From Rhizosaccharibacter radicis (GTDB taxonomy: Bacteria > Pseudomonadota > Alphaproteobacteria > Acetobacterales > Acetobacteraceae): DNA of 64,000 nt. The notes under the pieces were generated by a model, which was not told where the DNA came from, ran no database searches, and saw nothing but the letters and a program-made list of their open reading frames with translations. The translations under genes were made by a program, and so were the position numbers. The DNA lies in assembly GCA_024508355.1 (NCBI GenBank), contig JAMZEJ010000010.1, positions 1-64,000 of the forward strand. The letters run 5' to 3'. This document shows positions 1 to 8,792 of the stretch, piece by piece (the stretch's first letter is position 1; each line of letters starts with the position of its first letter).

Positions 1-540
1 GCCAGTCTCATCCTCGATGGTGAGGAACATCACCCCCTTGGCCGAGCCCGGCTTCTGGCGCACCAGCACGATGCCGGCCACCACCACCCGGCGTCCGTCC
101 CGGACCTGTGCCAGCTCCGCGCAGCTCACCATGCGCTGGCCTCGCAGCTCCTCGCGCAGGAAGGCCACCGGATGCCGGCGCAGGCTCAGCCCCATCGTGT
201 GGTAGTCCTCGACCACCTCGCGCCCTTCCGGCATCGCCGGCAGCAGCATGGCCGGTTCTTCGGCCTCCGGCAGCGGCAGGTTGCGGCGCGCGTCCGCCGC
301 GGCGAACAGCGGCAGCAGGGTGTCGGCGGTGCCGGCCACCGCCCACAGCGCCTGGCGCCGGTCGATGCCGAGCCCGCGCAGCGCGTCCGCTTCCGCTAGC
401 CGTTCCAGCGCCGCGGTGGGCAGCTCGGCGCGACGGCGCAGATCCTCGACGCCGTCGTAGGGGAAGGCCCCACGGCGGGCGACCAGACGAGCGCCGTCCC
501 CGTTGGCGAGGCCGAACACCATCCGCAGCCAGACCGGGAT
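1..540 (-). pseudogene. dnaE2: Error-prone DNA polymerase DnaE2, C-terminal fragment
   Basis: Reading the minus strand from 540 to the window edge gives one open frame matching the late part of DnaE2 (ImuC), the mutagenic polymerase III alpha homologue of the SOS ImuA-ImuB-DnaE2 cassette. Visible are the helix-hairpin-helix-like stretch with GLANGDGARLVARRG, the RRQALWAV segment, and the OB-fold entrance with RRVVVAGIVLVRQKPGSAKG followed by FLTIEDETG. The frame continues past position 1. At its upstream side the gene stops abruptly at an IS5-family transposase remnant beginning at 539, so the polymerase and PHP domains are missing. It cannot encode an active polymerase. Assignment of the family is secure; whether the missing 5' part lies elsewhere in the genome cannot be seen. 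Confidence 0.85.
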
Positions 541-667
541 GAGCGACCTGTTTTGGCTGACGGACGAGCAGATCGAGCGGCAACGGCCGTTCTTTCTCAA
601 GAACCACAGCAAGGCGCACGTCGGCGATGGCCGGGTGTTGAGCAGCATCGTGTTCGTGCAACCGTAG
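539..667 (+). pseudogene. IS5-family transposase, N-terminal remnant
   Basis: A 42-residue frame beginning MSDLFWLTDEQIERQRPFF and containing a VGDGRVLSSIVFV segment matches the start of IS5-family transposases of the kind beginning FWLTDEQM...KPRVDDRRVLSGI. It ends at a TAG where the parent protein continues for over 200 residues. It abuts the truncated dnaE2 fragment exactly, so the parent insertion or a later deletion probably broke dnaE2. A related remnant lies at 16681. Confidence 0.7.
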
Positions 668-676
668 CGGTCTACA

Positions 677-1390
677 CTAGGTAGAGGACTCATTCAGCAC
701 CACTCACTGGCGGTGGCGACGAGGGCGAGCGCCGTGAGGTAGTTGCGAGCGAGGCGGTCGTAACGGGTGGCGAGGCGGCGCCAGTTCTTGAGACGGCAGA
801 ACAGGCGCTCGATGCAGTTCCGGCGCCTGTAGGCTCGGTGATCGAGTGGATACGGCACGGTCCGCGTTGCGGTGGATGGGATGACTGCGTGAACGCGCCG
901 CTCGGCAAGCCAGCGGCGTAGGCTCTCGACGTCGTAAGCTTTATCGGCGATCAGGCGCCTGGGCGCCGTCACGGCCTCGAGCAGCGGCACCGCCATGCTG
1001 ATGTCCGCCACATTGCCTGGGGTCAGGGAGAATGCGACCGGTCGGCCGCGATGATCGGCCAGGCAATGGACTTTCGAAGTGCGGCCGCCTCGCGAACGCC
1101 CGATCGTCTGCGTCCACTCCCCCCTTTTCCGCCCGCGGCCGAGCGGTGTGCCTTCACGTGCGAACTGTCCAAGCTGAGTTCCCGCGGCACATCGCCCGCG
1201 GCTGCGACCTTCTCGAACACGCGCTGCCAGAGCCCGCGCTGCGACCACCTGTTGAAACGATTGTAGATGGTGGTGGGCGGTCCGTACGCCGTTGGCACGT
1301 CGCGCCAGCGGCACCCGGTCTTCAGCACATGCAGGATGCCGCTGATGACGCGCCGGTCATCGACGCGCGGCTTGCCTGGCTTGCGCTGCC
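677..1390 (-). mobile_element. IS5-family (IS427-like) insertion sequence, one end lost
   Basis: The left end starts with CTAG followed by GTAGAGGACTCATTCAG, resembling the end of the related element at 49617 (CTAGGTTCTGGACTCAT). The element carries a two-frame transposase reading leftward. The other end, which should contain the first 25-30 transposase residues and the second terminal repeat, is missing: transposase homology stops near 1385, immediately inside the tail of a vapB gene. The element is therefore probably immobile by itself. The exact right boundary is an estimate from where protein similarity ends. Confidence 0.7.
694..1385 (-). pseudogene. IS5-family transposase, 5'-truncated, with -1 frameshift site
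   Basis: The first frame (about 1385 down to 1125) contains KPRVDDRRVISGILHVLKTG, a YNRFNRWSQRGLW segment and SLDSSHVKAHRSAAGGKGG. The second frame (about 1135 down to 694) contains IGRSRGGRTSKVH, LIADKAYDVESLRRWLAE and RNCIERLFCRLKNWRRLATRYD, the DDE transposase catalytic core. The two frames meet at an A4G6 run (minus strand, near 1120-1130), the usual programmed -1 slippage site of this IS group. The N-terminus is replaced by unrelated sequence derived from the interrupted vapB gene, so the fusion product would lack the DNA-binding start. Confidence 0.75.
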
Positions 1391-1432
1391 TTTGACGCTC
1401 GCGAGTACGACGAACACGGCCAGCCGCGGTGA
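1388..1432 (+). pseudogene. VapB antitoxin, C-terminal remnant
   Basis: The plus strand encodes AAFDAREYDEHGQPR followed by TGA at 1430-1432. A YDEHGLPR-type ending is characteristic of many VapB-type antitoxins, and the stop overlaps the GTG start of vapC by four bases (GTGA), the usual vapBC coupling. Everything upstream is insertion-sequence DNA. This is therefore the last 15 or so codons of an antitoxin gene destroyed by the IS at 677-1390. Confidence 0.6.
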
Positions 1433-1839
1433 TCATCGACACCTCGGCCCTTGTCGCCGTCCTGCGCCGCGAAGAGGCCTATGACCCCATTTTCGACGCC
1501 CTGGTGCGGGAGGACAGCCTGATTCCCGCTCCGGTGCTGCTGGAGTTTGACCGCGTCGCCGTCGGCGCGAACAACGTCTCCGACACCCGGGCGGAGGCCC
1601 TGGTCGCCACCCTACTCGGCGCCCGCGCCTCCGTGCTGGCCTTCGGCGCCGAAGCTGCCCGCCTCGCAGTCATGGCGACCGAAGCGCACGGCAGGGGCAA
1701 TGGTCGTGGTGGGCTCCTCACCATCCTCGACCTCATGGTGTTTGGCTGTGCCCGTGCGGAGGGGCGGCCAATCCTGTGCACCGGGCGCGACTTCGCCGCT
1801 GCCGGCGCTGAACTGCATCCGGCCGGCCGGCTGTGGTGA
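1429..1839 (+). CDS. vapC: VapC-type PIN-domain ribonuclease toxin, orphaned
   Basis: This 136-residue protein starts MIIDTSALVAVLRREE, the PIN-domain beta strand with the first metal-binding Asp. It continues with LLEFDRV (second acidic position) and TILDLMVFGCARAEGRPILC followed by TGRDF, which holds the remaining acidic residues of the Mg-dependent RNase site. VapC toxins cleave tRNA or rRNA and are normally held inactive by VapB. The GTG start was chosen because it overlaps the stop of the vapB remnant. Length and motif order are normal, so the toxin could be intact, but its antitoxin gene and promoter were removed by the IS upstream. Confidence 0.8.
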   Translation: MIIDTSALVAVLRREEAYDPIFDALVREDSLIPAPVLLEFDRVAVGANNVSDTRAEALVATLLGARASVLAFGAEAARLAVMATEAHGRGNGRGGLLTILDLMVFGCARAEGRPILCTGRDFAAAGAELHPAGRLW

Positions 1840-1984
1840 CCGACGCCGGACCACGCTTTGTGGTCTATAACCGCGAAGAGCCACGAGCGCGGGTCATTCT
1901 GGACAACAATTTCGAAACCTGAAGCGGCCCAGAGACACTTGGGGACTTTCCGCAGGCGAAACCAGTCAGGCGCCTGCTGAGGCG

Positions 1985-2653
1985 CTACCATGATGGTGCA
2001 GGCCTGCTCCCTCCGGGTCTTGGCTGTGCGGCCTCGCTGCAGGCCTCGATCGCCTTCTGGTTGGCTCCTAGCAGCTGCGATGCGTCTGCCACCTCCTGCC
2101 ATCCCTGCGGTGATTCCGCCTGCATGAGCGCGATACCCGCATTCCAGCGGTCCTGCTGCTCCATGATCAGGGCCGCCACTCGCCCATTCAGCTCTAATGG
2201 CAGACGCGCCGCGAGGAGCGGCGAAAAGATCATCCCAACCACCAGGGCGATCACCCCCATGAAGATCAGCCAAAATCGCTGCTGATCCTGGCCATGCATC
2301 GTGCCCACCAGGTCGGCGAGCCGCTTCCGCTCCGCGCCGACTTCCTGGGTAGCCCGCTCGAGCTTCTGTGCCGCCTCCCGCAGGAGGGTGCTTCTGCCCG
2401 CACCACCGCGTCCTGGTGCTGCTGGGGCGTCAGCCGCAGCACCGGGTGCGTGTTGATCGCCCGGATCCGTGTTTCCACGGCCGCCTGCGCCTTCGGTGCG
2501 CCCAAGATTTGGGCTGTAGTCCGGCGGCGGGCTCTCGTGCCAGGCAGACGGCAGGGCCTCCACCGCCCTGCGCAGCACCGAAACTTCGGCCCGCAGATCC
2601 TCGAACGCCTGCGTTACATCGCCAGGCCGCCGATGCCCTGCCTCGTCGTCCAT
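1985..2653 (-). pseudogene. DUF6118-family protein with two compensating frameshifts
   Basis: The N-terminal part (VTQAFEDLRAEVSVLRRAVE, then PPPDYSPNLG) and the C-terminal part (coiled helix TLLREAAQKLERATQEVGAE, a single membrane segment WLIFMGVIALVVGMIFSPLL, then ELNGRVAALIMEQQDRWNAG) match DUF6118 proteins, which are common near conjugation and plasmid genes in Alphaproteobacteria. Between about 2500 and 2395 the expected sequence (KAQAAVETRIRAINTHPVLR then LTPQQHQDAVVRA) lies in a different frame. The gene therefore appears to have suffered one frameshift near 2505 and a second near 2395 that restores the frame. The product, if made, would have about 35 wrong residues. The family's function is unknown. 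Confidence 0.65.
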
Positions 2654-2727
2654 CGTGTCTTGTCCTGCCTAGCGCAGCCGAGGGCCGCGCTGGGTCTTGC
2701 GCTACGGCGACGCTGCTGCCTGCTGGC

Positions 2728-3110
2728 TCAAGGCGTTTCGCCTTTCCGCACGCAATACCGGATCCTGCCGCACCCGCGGCCCGCGCGGCGCACATAGCCG
2801 CGCATGGTGCGCAAATCCGGTGCCGGGTGTGGCGCATGATGTCCTCGTCCCGCACCCCCTTGTGGTAGGCCTCGGTGATGAAGCCCACGCGCAGGGCGTG
2901 GGCGCTGAGCTGCTCCGGGCCGTCCAGCACCAGCCCTGCCATCGCCGCCCGCCGGAGAAGGATGCGGGTCACCGCGTGGGGTGTCAGCGCGGTGCTGCCG
3001 ATCTGGCCACCCTTGCGGACCGGGTGGAACAACGGGCCGGCCGAACGGCGCGCGACCTGCTGCCATTCAGGGTCGCCTGAAGGCAGGATCCGGGCCACGG
3101 GTGCTGGAAA
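2728..3110 (-). pseudogene. Tyrosine recombinase/integrase, C-terminal catalytic fragment
   Basis: The fragment shows the catalytic end of a phage-type integrase: GPLFHPVRKGGQIG, the H-x-x-R box in LSAHALRVGFITEAYHKGVR, then DEDIMRHTRHR. The expected DLRTMRGYVRRAG with the catalytic Tyr follows in another frame, so a frameshift lies near 2825. No N-terminal SAM-like domain or first catalytic Arg is present upstream; the fragment stops where the CPBP protease gene ends. It is a dead remnant of a mobile element, in keeping with the neighbouring DUF6118 gene. Confidence 0.7.
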
Positions 3111-3115
3111 TCGCT

Positions 3116-4000
3116 CTAGGAGATTTGTTTCGTCCCGCGCATCGAGGCGAGCAGAACGGCAAACGCGCATAGTACGGCAACGAATGCGAAGATGCTTCCC
3201 TCTGGACCGACGCTACCGCCGGTCAACCATCGCGATCCCGTTGGCATGAAGTTGAAAATATGACCTTCATCTAGGTAACCACTGCCGAGAGCGCCGAACA
3301 GCGGCGCACTGACCCAGTTCCATCCTGCATGGTATGAGACGGACCACCACAATGAGCCGGTGCGGAATACCGCGTATGACAGCAGCATTCCCTGGAAGAA
3401 CAGCCGCAGCAACCAGATCCACGAGGCACCCGGATTGCCGAGATGCTCAACCGCAAATATCAGGCCAGAAACGAGAACAGCCCCGCGCCATCCCAGAAAA
3501 CGTTTCGCGACCAGCAGAAGGGTTCCTCGAGCGAACAGCTCCTCGCCCGCCGCGCCGATATATTCCAGGATCAGCCAGAACAGCCCGTTGCGAACAGTGG
3601 CGGCAGCCGTTTGACCGGAGAAAACGATGGTGGCGGAGTTCGTCGCCCAGATCGCGATGATGCATCCAAGCATGACGGCCAGTCCGGTTGCGAGACCGAA
3701 CGCGCTGCGCCGCACGAAGCGGTCATCAGCCACGGGAAAGCGCAAGGGCGATCGGCGCAGGGCAAAGCATGTTGCGGAGAATAAAAAGATATTCCAGCCA
3801 AGGCTCGCGACCATCGAAACTCCGAACAATCCCTCCGCGAGGGTATTGCGCGGACCAGCGTGGAGATGGAGCGGATGCCCGAGTAGGTGATACAGAAAGG
3901 TAACGACGGGAGGAGTCGCGAAATAGCCGCCGACGACCACGGCGAGTGCGATCCACGATGACGGCAACAGCCACCCCGATCGCTCCACCTCAGCTTCCAT
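3116..4000 (-). CDS. CPBP (CAAX-like) intramembrane metalloprotease
   Basis: The protein of about 294 residues has several hydrophobic segments and the CPBP motifs in order: EELFARG (the EExxxR glutamate pair and arginine), FAVEH (F-x-x-x-H), and a third histidine in SVSYHAGWNW. These bind the catalytic metal in the Rce1/Abi family, whose bacterial members are linked to bacteriocin immunity, signalling or unknown membrane proteolysis. The ATG at 4000 (MEAEVERSG) was chosen because AAGGAT lies seven bases upstream; an in-frame start at 4135 would add 45 unlikely residues. It stands alone between mobile-element remnants. The substrate is unknown. Confidence 0.8.
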   Translation of the reverse strand: MEAEVERSGWLLPSSWIALAVVVGGYFATPPVVTFLYHLLGHPLHLHAGPRNTLAEGLFGVSMVASLGWNIFLFSATCFALRRSPLRFPVADDRFVRRSAFGLATGLAVMLGCIIAIWATNSATIVFSGQTAAATVRNGLFWLILEYIGAAGEELFARGTLLLVAKRFLGWRGAVLVSGLIFAVEHLGNPGASWIWLLRLFFQGMLLSYAVFRTGSLWWSVSYHAGWNWVSAPLFGALGSGYLDEGHIFNFMPTGSRWLTGGSVGPEGSIFAFVAVLCAFAVLLASMRGTKQIS

Positions 4001-4239
4001 GCTTAATCCTTCGAACGATCCTCGGCCTCCGAGCAATCGAAAGCTGCCGCGGGGCGACGGACCAGCGACCGAGAAACAAATTGCGTGCCGCTGACATGTC
4101 GCGCAATGGGTGACGTCATCGCCAGACTGGATCACGGCGTCGACTCACCCGCTTTGACCAGCCCCCACTGAGTGATCCGGTTCGAGTATCAGTGCATGGT
4201 GGGTTTGGCGAGGACTGATCCGGCTGGCCCAAGCCCGCG

Positions 4240-4540
4240 CGCCAGCATGGGTCGGGGCGCTATCGCCGCCTCTGGAGCGGGGGCTGATATCCCTGCGACG
4301 AGTGCGGCTGCAGGGTGTTGTAGTGCTGCCGCCGTTGCTCGATCAGCACCCCCGCCCCAACCATCGTGTTGAACACGTGACCCGCCAGCAGCTCGTTGCG
4401 GAACCCGCTTGTGGTTGCAGCGCCAGTAAGTCGCCTCCGTCACCCCGACCGCACGGACCCCGTCCGCTATCGTCCGGCCTCGGCCCGCCAGGACCTCCAC
4501 CTGCCGGAGCTTGGCCACGATCATCGCTGAAATCATATCG
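4240..4540 (-). mobile_element. IS3-family remnant (orfA start joined to orfB end)
   Basis: Minus-strand frames read first as the start of an IS3-type orfA (MIVAKLRQVEVLAGRGRTIA, then VGVTEATYWRC). They then jump to the end of an orfB integrase (FRNELLAGHVFNT, LIEQRRQHYNTLQPHSSQGY, then QPP), where the parent element would have RxHSSLGYRPPAPE. All of the catalytic core between these parts has been deleted, so this is an internally deleted, inactive element of about 300 bases. No terminal repeats were recognised. Confidence 0.65.
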
Positions 4541-4651
4541 TCGGCTGACCGCTTCTAAGGGGGCGGGTCAGTCGTCGACGTCCTGTGGACATCGGTCCAC
4601 AAGGCGGTGCCGGAGCATTACTGACGGTCCGCCAGCCTCGCTTCGCACGCG

Positions 4652-5782
4652 TCAGGGCGCCGGAGGAGCCGTCATGGAGGGCGCGAGGCTCAGGTCCATC
4701 GAGCTGGCGGGCTGCGGTTCCGGTTGCCTGTCGGCAGGGATGGCCGTGGTCCTGCCGGAAAGCGGGTCGTCGGGCGCGCGGCAAGTGCGCTGCATCCGCG
4801 CGCGCAGCCGGTAGATCGCAAGAATGCGGTTGACGGCGTCTCCGAATTCCGCCGGAAATGTCGACGCGGATGCATCGGAGGGCTGGCGTACCCGCACCGT
4901 GACGGTCAGTCCGCTCGCCAACGGAATGCCCGGCGGGACATGATCGATGGCGACGCGTACCGGGATACGCTGCGCGAGCCGCACCCAGGTGTAGACCGCG
5001 TCCACACTAGGTAGGCCCTGCGTGCTGCTCCCGGCATTCGACACGCTGACACCGCGTCCGAGGCTCTCGATATGACCGATGATCGGCTGTCGGAACCCCA
5101 TCAGCTGCGCCTCGACGGGATCTCCCACGCAGATGCGGTCGAGCTTCGTTTCCTCGAAGTAGCCGTCGATCCAGAACGAATATGCGTCGACCACCGACAG
5201 GTTGCTGACGCCCGTGTTGGCGTAATCTCCGACCCGAAGCTGGAGGTTGGTGACGTAGCCATCGACCGGACTGGCCACGGCGGTTCTCCGCAGATCGATC
5301 TCGGCCTGCGTCAGCTGGGCCTCGGCGTCGTTGAGTTCGGCCTGCGCCATGATGGCGGAGCCAGCATATTGCTGCTTCTCCTCGGCTGTCGTCGAGAGAT
5401 CGGTCAGGGCGCGGCGGCGCTCGGCTTGCACTTGCTTCACCTGCTGGTCGGCCGCACGCATCTTCACCTGCGCCTGTGCGGAGCGGAGCTTCACCTGAAA
5501 GTCGAACGGGTCGATCACATACAGCACGTCGCCCTTGCGGACCCGCTGGTTGTCCTGCACGCGCAGTACGACGATCTGGCCCGAGACCTGCGGCGCCACA
5601 TTGGCTACTAGCACGCGGACCCGTCCGTCTCGCGTCCAGGGTGCGTCGACATAATGGTCCCAGGCTAGAGCCAGTAGGGCTGCGGTGATGGCAAGCATCG
5701 CCGCCGTCGCCAGCCAACGCAGCAGACGGCCCGTAGAACGCCGTAGATGACGAGCCGCTTGCCGGCCTGGGGTCAGGGGCAT
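4652..5782 (-). CDS. HlyD/EmrA-type membrane fusion protein (AaeA-like)
   Basis: This 376-residue adaptor has an N-terminal membrane anchor (LATAAMLAITAALLALAW) and a biotinyl-lipoyl half-motif (VAPQVSGQIVVLRVQDNQRV followed by RKGDVLYVIDP). Next come a long alpha-helical hairpin (about residues 100-170) and the returning barrel (TAVASPVDGYVTNLQLRVGD). It resembles AaeA, which links a FUSC-type pump to the periplasm for efflux of aromatic acids. The start lies 12 bases after the DUF1656 gene, and a FUSC gene lies further upstream, giving the usual FUSC-DUF1656-HlyD order. Because the FUSC gene is broken, this adaptor may have no partner here. The C-terminal 60 residues are rich in Pro and Arg and look non-conserved. 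Confidence 0.85.
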   Translation of the reverse strand: MPLTPGRQAARHLRRSTGRLLRWLATAAMLAITAALLALAWDHYVDAPWTRDGRVRVLVANVAPQVSGQIVVLRVQDNQRVRKGDVLYVIDPFDFQVKLRSAQAQVKMRAADQQVKQVQAERRRALTDLSTTAEEKQQYAGSAIMAQAELNDAEAQLTQAEIDLRRTAVASPVDGYVTNLQLRVGDYANTGVSNLSVVDAYSFWIDGYFEETKLDRICVGDPVEAQLMGFRQPIIGHIESLGRGVSVSNAGSSTQGLPSVDAVYTWVRLAQRIPVRVAIDHVPPGIPLASGLTVTVRVRQPSDASASTFPAEFGDAVNRILAIYRLRARMQRTCRAPDDPLSGRTTAIPADRQPEPQPASSMDLSLAPSMTAPPAP

Positions 5783-5794
5783 GGGGCGGTGAAC

Positions 5795-5998
5795 TTAGAA
5801 CAGCACGAGCAGGACGGCGAGCACCTGCAAGTAGAGGCAGAGCCGCGCGAGCGACGGGTTCGCGAAGACCCGTTTGATCGGCACCCGGCGCAGCACCGGC
5901 GTGAGGGCGAGCGTCACCAGCAGGGCCGCGAGAACGTAGGTGACGAACGGTGCGACAAAGACGCCGCCGATTACGAGCTCGCGATAGCCGGCGATCAT
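5795..5998 (-). CDS. DUF1656 (AaeX-like) small membrane protein
   Basis: This 67-residue protein begins MIAGYRELVIGGVFVAPFVT and has two hydrophobic segments separated by a short basic stretch (LRRVPIKRVF). DUF1656 proteins of this size accompany FUSC and HlyD subunits of aromatic-acid efflux systems such as AaeXAB. The ATG overlaps the TGA of the FUSC frame (ATGA), so translation is coupled. Its exact role in the pump is not established for the family. Confidence 0.8.
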   Translation of the reverse strand: MIAGYRELVIGGVFVAPFVTYVLAALLVTLALTPVLRRVPIKRVFANPSLARLCLYLQVLAVLLVLF

Positions 5999-7945
5999 GC
6001 ACAACTCCGGCTGAGGTGGCGCAGCGGTATGCCCGACCTCGTCACGGTCCGCGACAGCACGACGAGATCCGTAATGGCACGCACCAGCGGCGGGCGCAGC
6101 GGTGTCGCGACCACAGGCACGAGCGCTGCCAAGTCCTGTGCAGCCTGCCCCATCTCCGCCGGGCTCAGGCTCGCGAGTGCTTCTAGCGCCCGTTCCAGGG
6201 CGAGGAGCAGGGTGGGGTCCAGGGCCGGCCCGGTCCCCGGCTCGTCGCGGCCGAGCCCGCCCAGCGCCTGCCGGGCACGTCCGGCCGCCAGCGCCAGAAA
6301 CGACAACGTAACGGCGTGAACGAGAAGCCGGCGCCGCGCGACCGGCGGTCCAGCCTGAAGCCTCGCTAGACGCACGACGCGGTCCACCGTGAGATAGACC
6401 ATCTGGTCTGGCGTCCGCCGTGTGCGTCCATGCGCAGCCTTCAACACGTCGTCGCGCAGATCCATGAATATCCAACGCCGTCTGTCGCGATCCGACACCG
6501 GAAGGATCACAGCGCTGCCGGCGGAGAACAGGATGACTGCGGCGACGACCAGGCAGACCGAGATCAGATAGGCGGACGGATCGTAAGTCTGCGGATTGCC
6601 GGGCGCGACGAACACGCCGAAATAGACGAGGAAGAGAAAGCCGATCCCGGCCACCCGCGGATGGCCGAGCATCAGGCATCCCAGCGCCACGCCCGGCGCA
6701 AGGGCCGCGGCGAGTACCGGGACGCTGTCCGCCCCCCCCGAGCAGGGCGAACTTCGTCAGCCCGGCGACGACGGCCGCCAGCGGGATCCCGATCACGACG
6801 TTCTGAGCGAAAGCCCGCGCGTCAGGCGCGTTCGCCCCCAACCCTGCAAGCACCGCGAGCGTCGTCAGCCCCAGCGACGCCTTCGGCCAGCCCGTCTAGG
6901 CGAATGCGAGACTTCCACCCAGCAACAGCAGAAACACGCGCAACGCCTTGCGCGCCGCCTCCTGCCTGGCGCTGTGGATCGGCAGCGCGATCCTGCGCAT
7001 CGGCGCGCCGCCGCCTTCCATGGCAGCGAGCTCGGCCTCCGCCAGAGCCTGGCTTTCGAGAATGTCGGCCTCAAGCCGGGCGGCAACGATCTCGTCCACT
7101 GACGGCGCGGCCGCGCCGGTGTCCTGCCACGGGCCGGCGGCGACGAACACGGCCAACATGCGGCTGCCGGCCAGGGCTGCCAGAATGGCCGCAATGGCAC
7201 TGCGTCCGGCTGCGGCTCCGCGTCCACCCGAGGTCCGTTCGCTGGCTAGCGTCGCCAGTTCGAGCCGCATGCCGGTTAAGGCGGCGAGCTGCGACGCCAG
7301 GGCCTCGATGGGCGGCATGGGGCCGGAGTCGGCGGCCGCGACGGTCGCCGAGGCCGTCGCGACGGCGGCCCGCAGACGCGGGCGCAACCCGTCCAAAACG
7401 TTTGGAGCGGCCAGGACGTCGTTGACGACAGCGGTCGCCACGACACCGACGATGATCGCCGCGGTGCTGTTGGTGGCGGCATCGAAGACGCCGAGAGGTG
7501 CGTCGATGTTCTCGACAGCCAGCGTGGCGACCGTGTAGCCGGACAGCACCGCGGCATAGGCGAGGTTTCCGTCCCGCAGGGCGGCCATATAGACGCACAT
7601 CGCCATCCAGGCCGCGAAGACCACAAGGAACAGCGCGCGCGTCTGCGCGAAGACCGCGGTGAAGACCAGCGCGGCGGTGGCGCCGATCAGGGTGGCGAGC
7701 ACACGGTAGATTGCCTTGCCGAAGGCCTGCCCCCGGTTCGGCAGGGCCAGGATTGCCACCGTGATCATGCTCGACGAGGGATTACTCAGCTGCAGCCAGA
7801 ACGCTATGAAGAGCGCGAGCAGGGTCGCGATCCAGATGCGTAGGGCGAATGCCCAGCTACGCCAGGGCTGACCGAAGAGGCCGGACGCCAGCCATCGCGT
7901 GGCGCGCTGTGGTGCCGCGAGGCTAAGGCCCGTCAGCGACGGCAA
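5995..7945 (-). pseudogene. FUSC-family (AaeB-like) efflux subunit, interrupted by a stop and a frameshift
   Basis: The first 349 codons encode an N-terminal FUSC membrane domain (SWAFALRIWIATLLALFIAF, then LSNPSSSMITVAILALPNRG). An in-frame TAG at 6898-6896 follows GGSLAFA. The same frame continues (LGANAPDARAFAQNVVIGIP) to a run of eight G (plus strand C at 6732-6739), after which homology moves to another frame (PVLAAALAPGVALGCLMLGH, then VYFGVFVAPGNPQTYDPSAY) and runs to a stop at 5995. One G fewer in the run would restore the frame, but the TAG remains. Full-length relatives are about 650-700 residues. The pump is probably inactive unless the amber codon is read through and the run is a sequencing error. 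Confidence 0.8.
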
Positions 7946-7948
7946 CGC

Positions 7949-8737
7949 TTAACGCCCCTCGAAGGTCCAGTGCGGCTTGGCCTTGCCTGCCTTGCGGGCG
8001 TCGGCGGCGCCCTGGACGCCAATATGGGCATCCTGCGAGAGAAACACCGGCAGAGCGATGCCGAGCGTCGCCTGATCGGCGGCATCGACGCCGCTCGCAG
8101 ACCAGATACGCAGCAGGCGCTTGTGAGCCGCAAAGGCGAGGGTGGCGCCGCGACTCAGACGCTCGGCGCATTCGCGCGCGACGCGATCGAGATCGGCGTC
8201 GTCGACCACCTTGTTGACGATCCCGAAGCGCTCCATCTCCGCGGCGGAGGTCTGCTCGGCCGAATAGGCCCATTCGATTGCCTTGCTCCGTCCCGCCCGC
8301 TCGGCAACGCGGTGGACGCCGCCGATCATGGTGACGATGCCGACCGAGGCTTCCGCGTGCTCGAAGCGCGCGCTGCGCCCGGCGACGACGATATCGGCCC
8401 GCACCGCCAGTTCGACGCCGAGCGAGGCGGCGAGCCCCTGCACGGCCGCGACCGTCGGGATCGGTAGCAGCTCGAAGCGGTTGAACACCCGCATGACTTT
8501 CGAGAAATATTCGTAGCGTTGCCGGTCCGACAGGCTGATCCAGCTGTCGGTTTGAGCGCCGCAGCAGAAATCCGGGCCTTCGGCGCGCACCAGCACAGCG
8601 CGAACATCGCTCGCTTCAATGCGGTCCAACGTAGCATCGAACTGCGCGACGGTCTCGACTGTAAAACGATTCTGCGGGGGCACGTTGACGCTCAGCATGG
8701 CTAACGGACCGCTTACGGTCAGGTCGATGTTAGCCAT
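7949..8737 (-). CDS. Enoyl-CoA hydratase/isomerase (crotonase) family protein
   Basis: The 262-residue protein has the crotonase fold: a substrate-CoA binding loop (EGPDFCCGAQTDSWISL), an oxyanion-hole region (AAVQGLAASLGVELAVRADI), and a FEHAEASVGIVTMIGG segment whose Glu sits near the usual catalytic position. The C-terminal stretch (SQDAHIGVQGAADARKAGKA) is typical of hydratases with a DxxEGxxAF-like tail. It lies 3 bases before the FUSC frame and 55 bases after the tautomerase gene, in one operon. The reaction (hydration, isomerisation or ring cleavage of a CoA thioester) cannot be told from sequence alone. The company of an aromatic-acid-type efflux set suggests an aromatic or alicyclic acyl-CoA. 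Confidence 0.85.
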   Translation of the reverse strand: MANIDLTVSGPLAMLSVNVPPQNRFTVETVAQFDATLDRIEASDVRAVLVRAEGPDFCCGAQTDSWISLSDRQRYEYFSKVMRVFNRFELLPIPTVAAVQGLAASLGVELAVRADIVVAGRSARFEHAEASVGIVTMIGGVHRVAERAGRSKAIEWAYSAEQTSAAEMERFGIVNKVVDDADLDRVARECAERLSRGATLAFAAHKRLLRIWSASGVDAADQATLGIALPVFLSQDAHIGVQGAADARKAGKAKPHWTFEGR

Positions 8738-8792
8738 GGATGTTCGCCTCGCTAGCTATGCGGTCTATTGCGATCAACGAAACGGAGCAAGC

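Noticed and set aside
5003-5013. ACACTAGGTAG inside the HlyD gene, identical to the IS-end region near 674-684
   Set aside because: The HlyD reading frame is continuous and conserved-looking across the site, and there is no transposase or second repeat; an 11-base coincidence is more likely.
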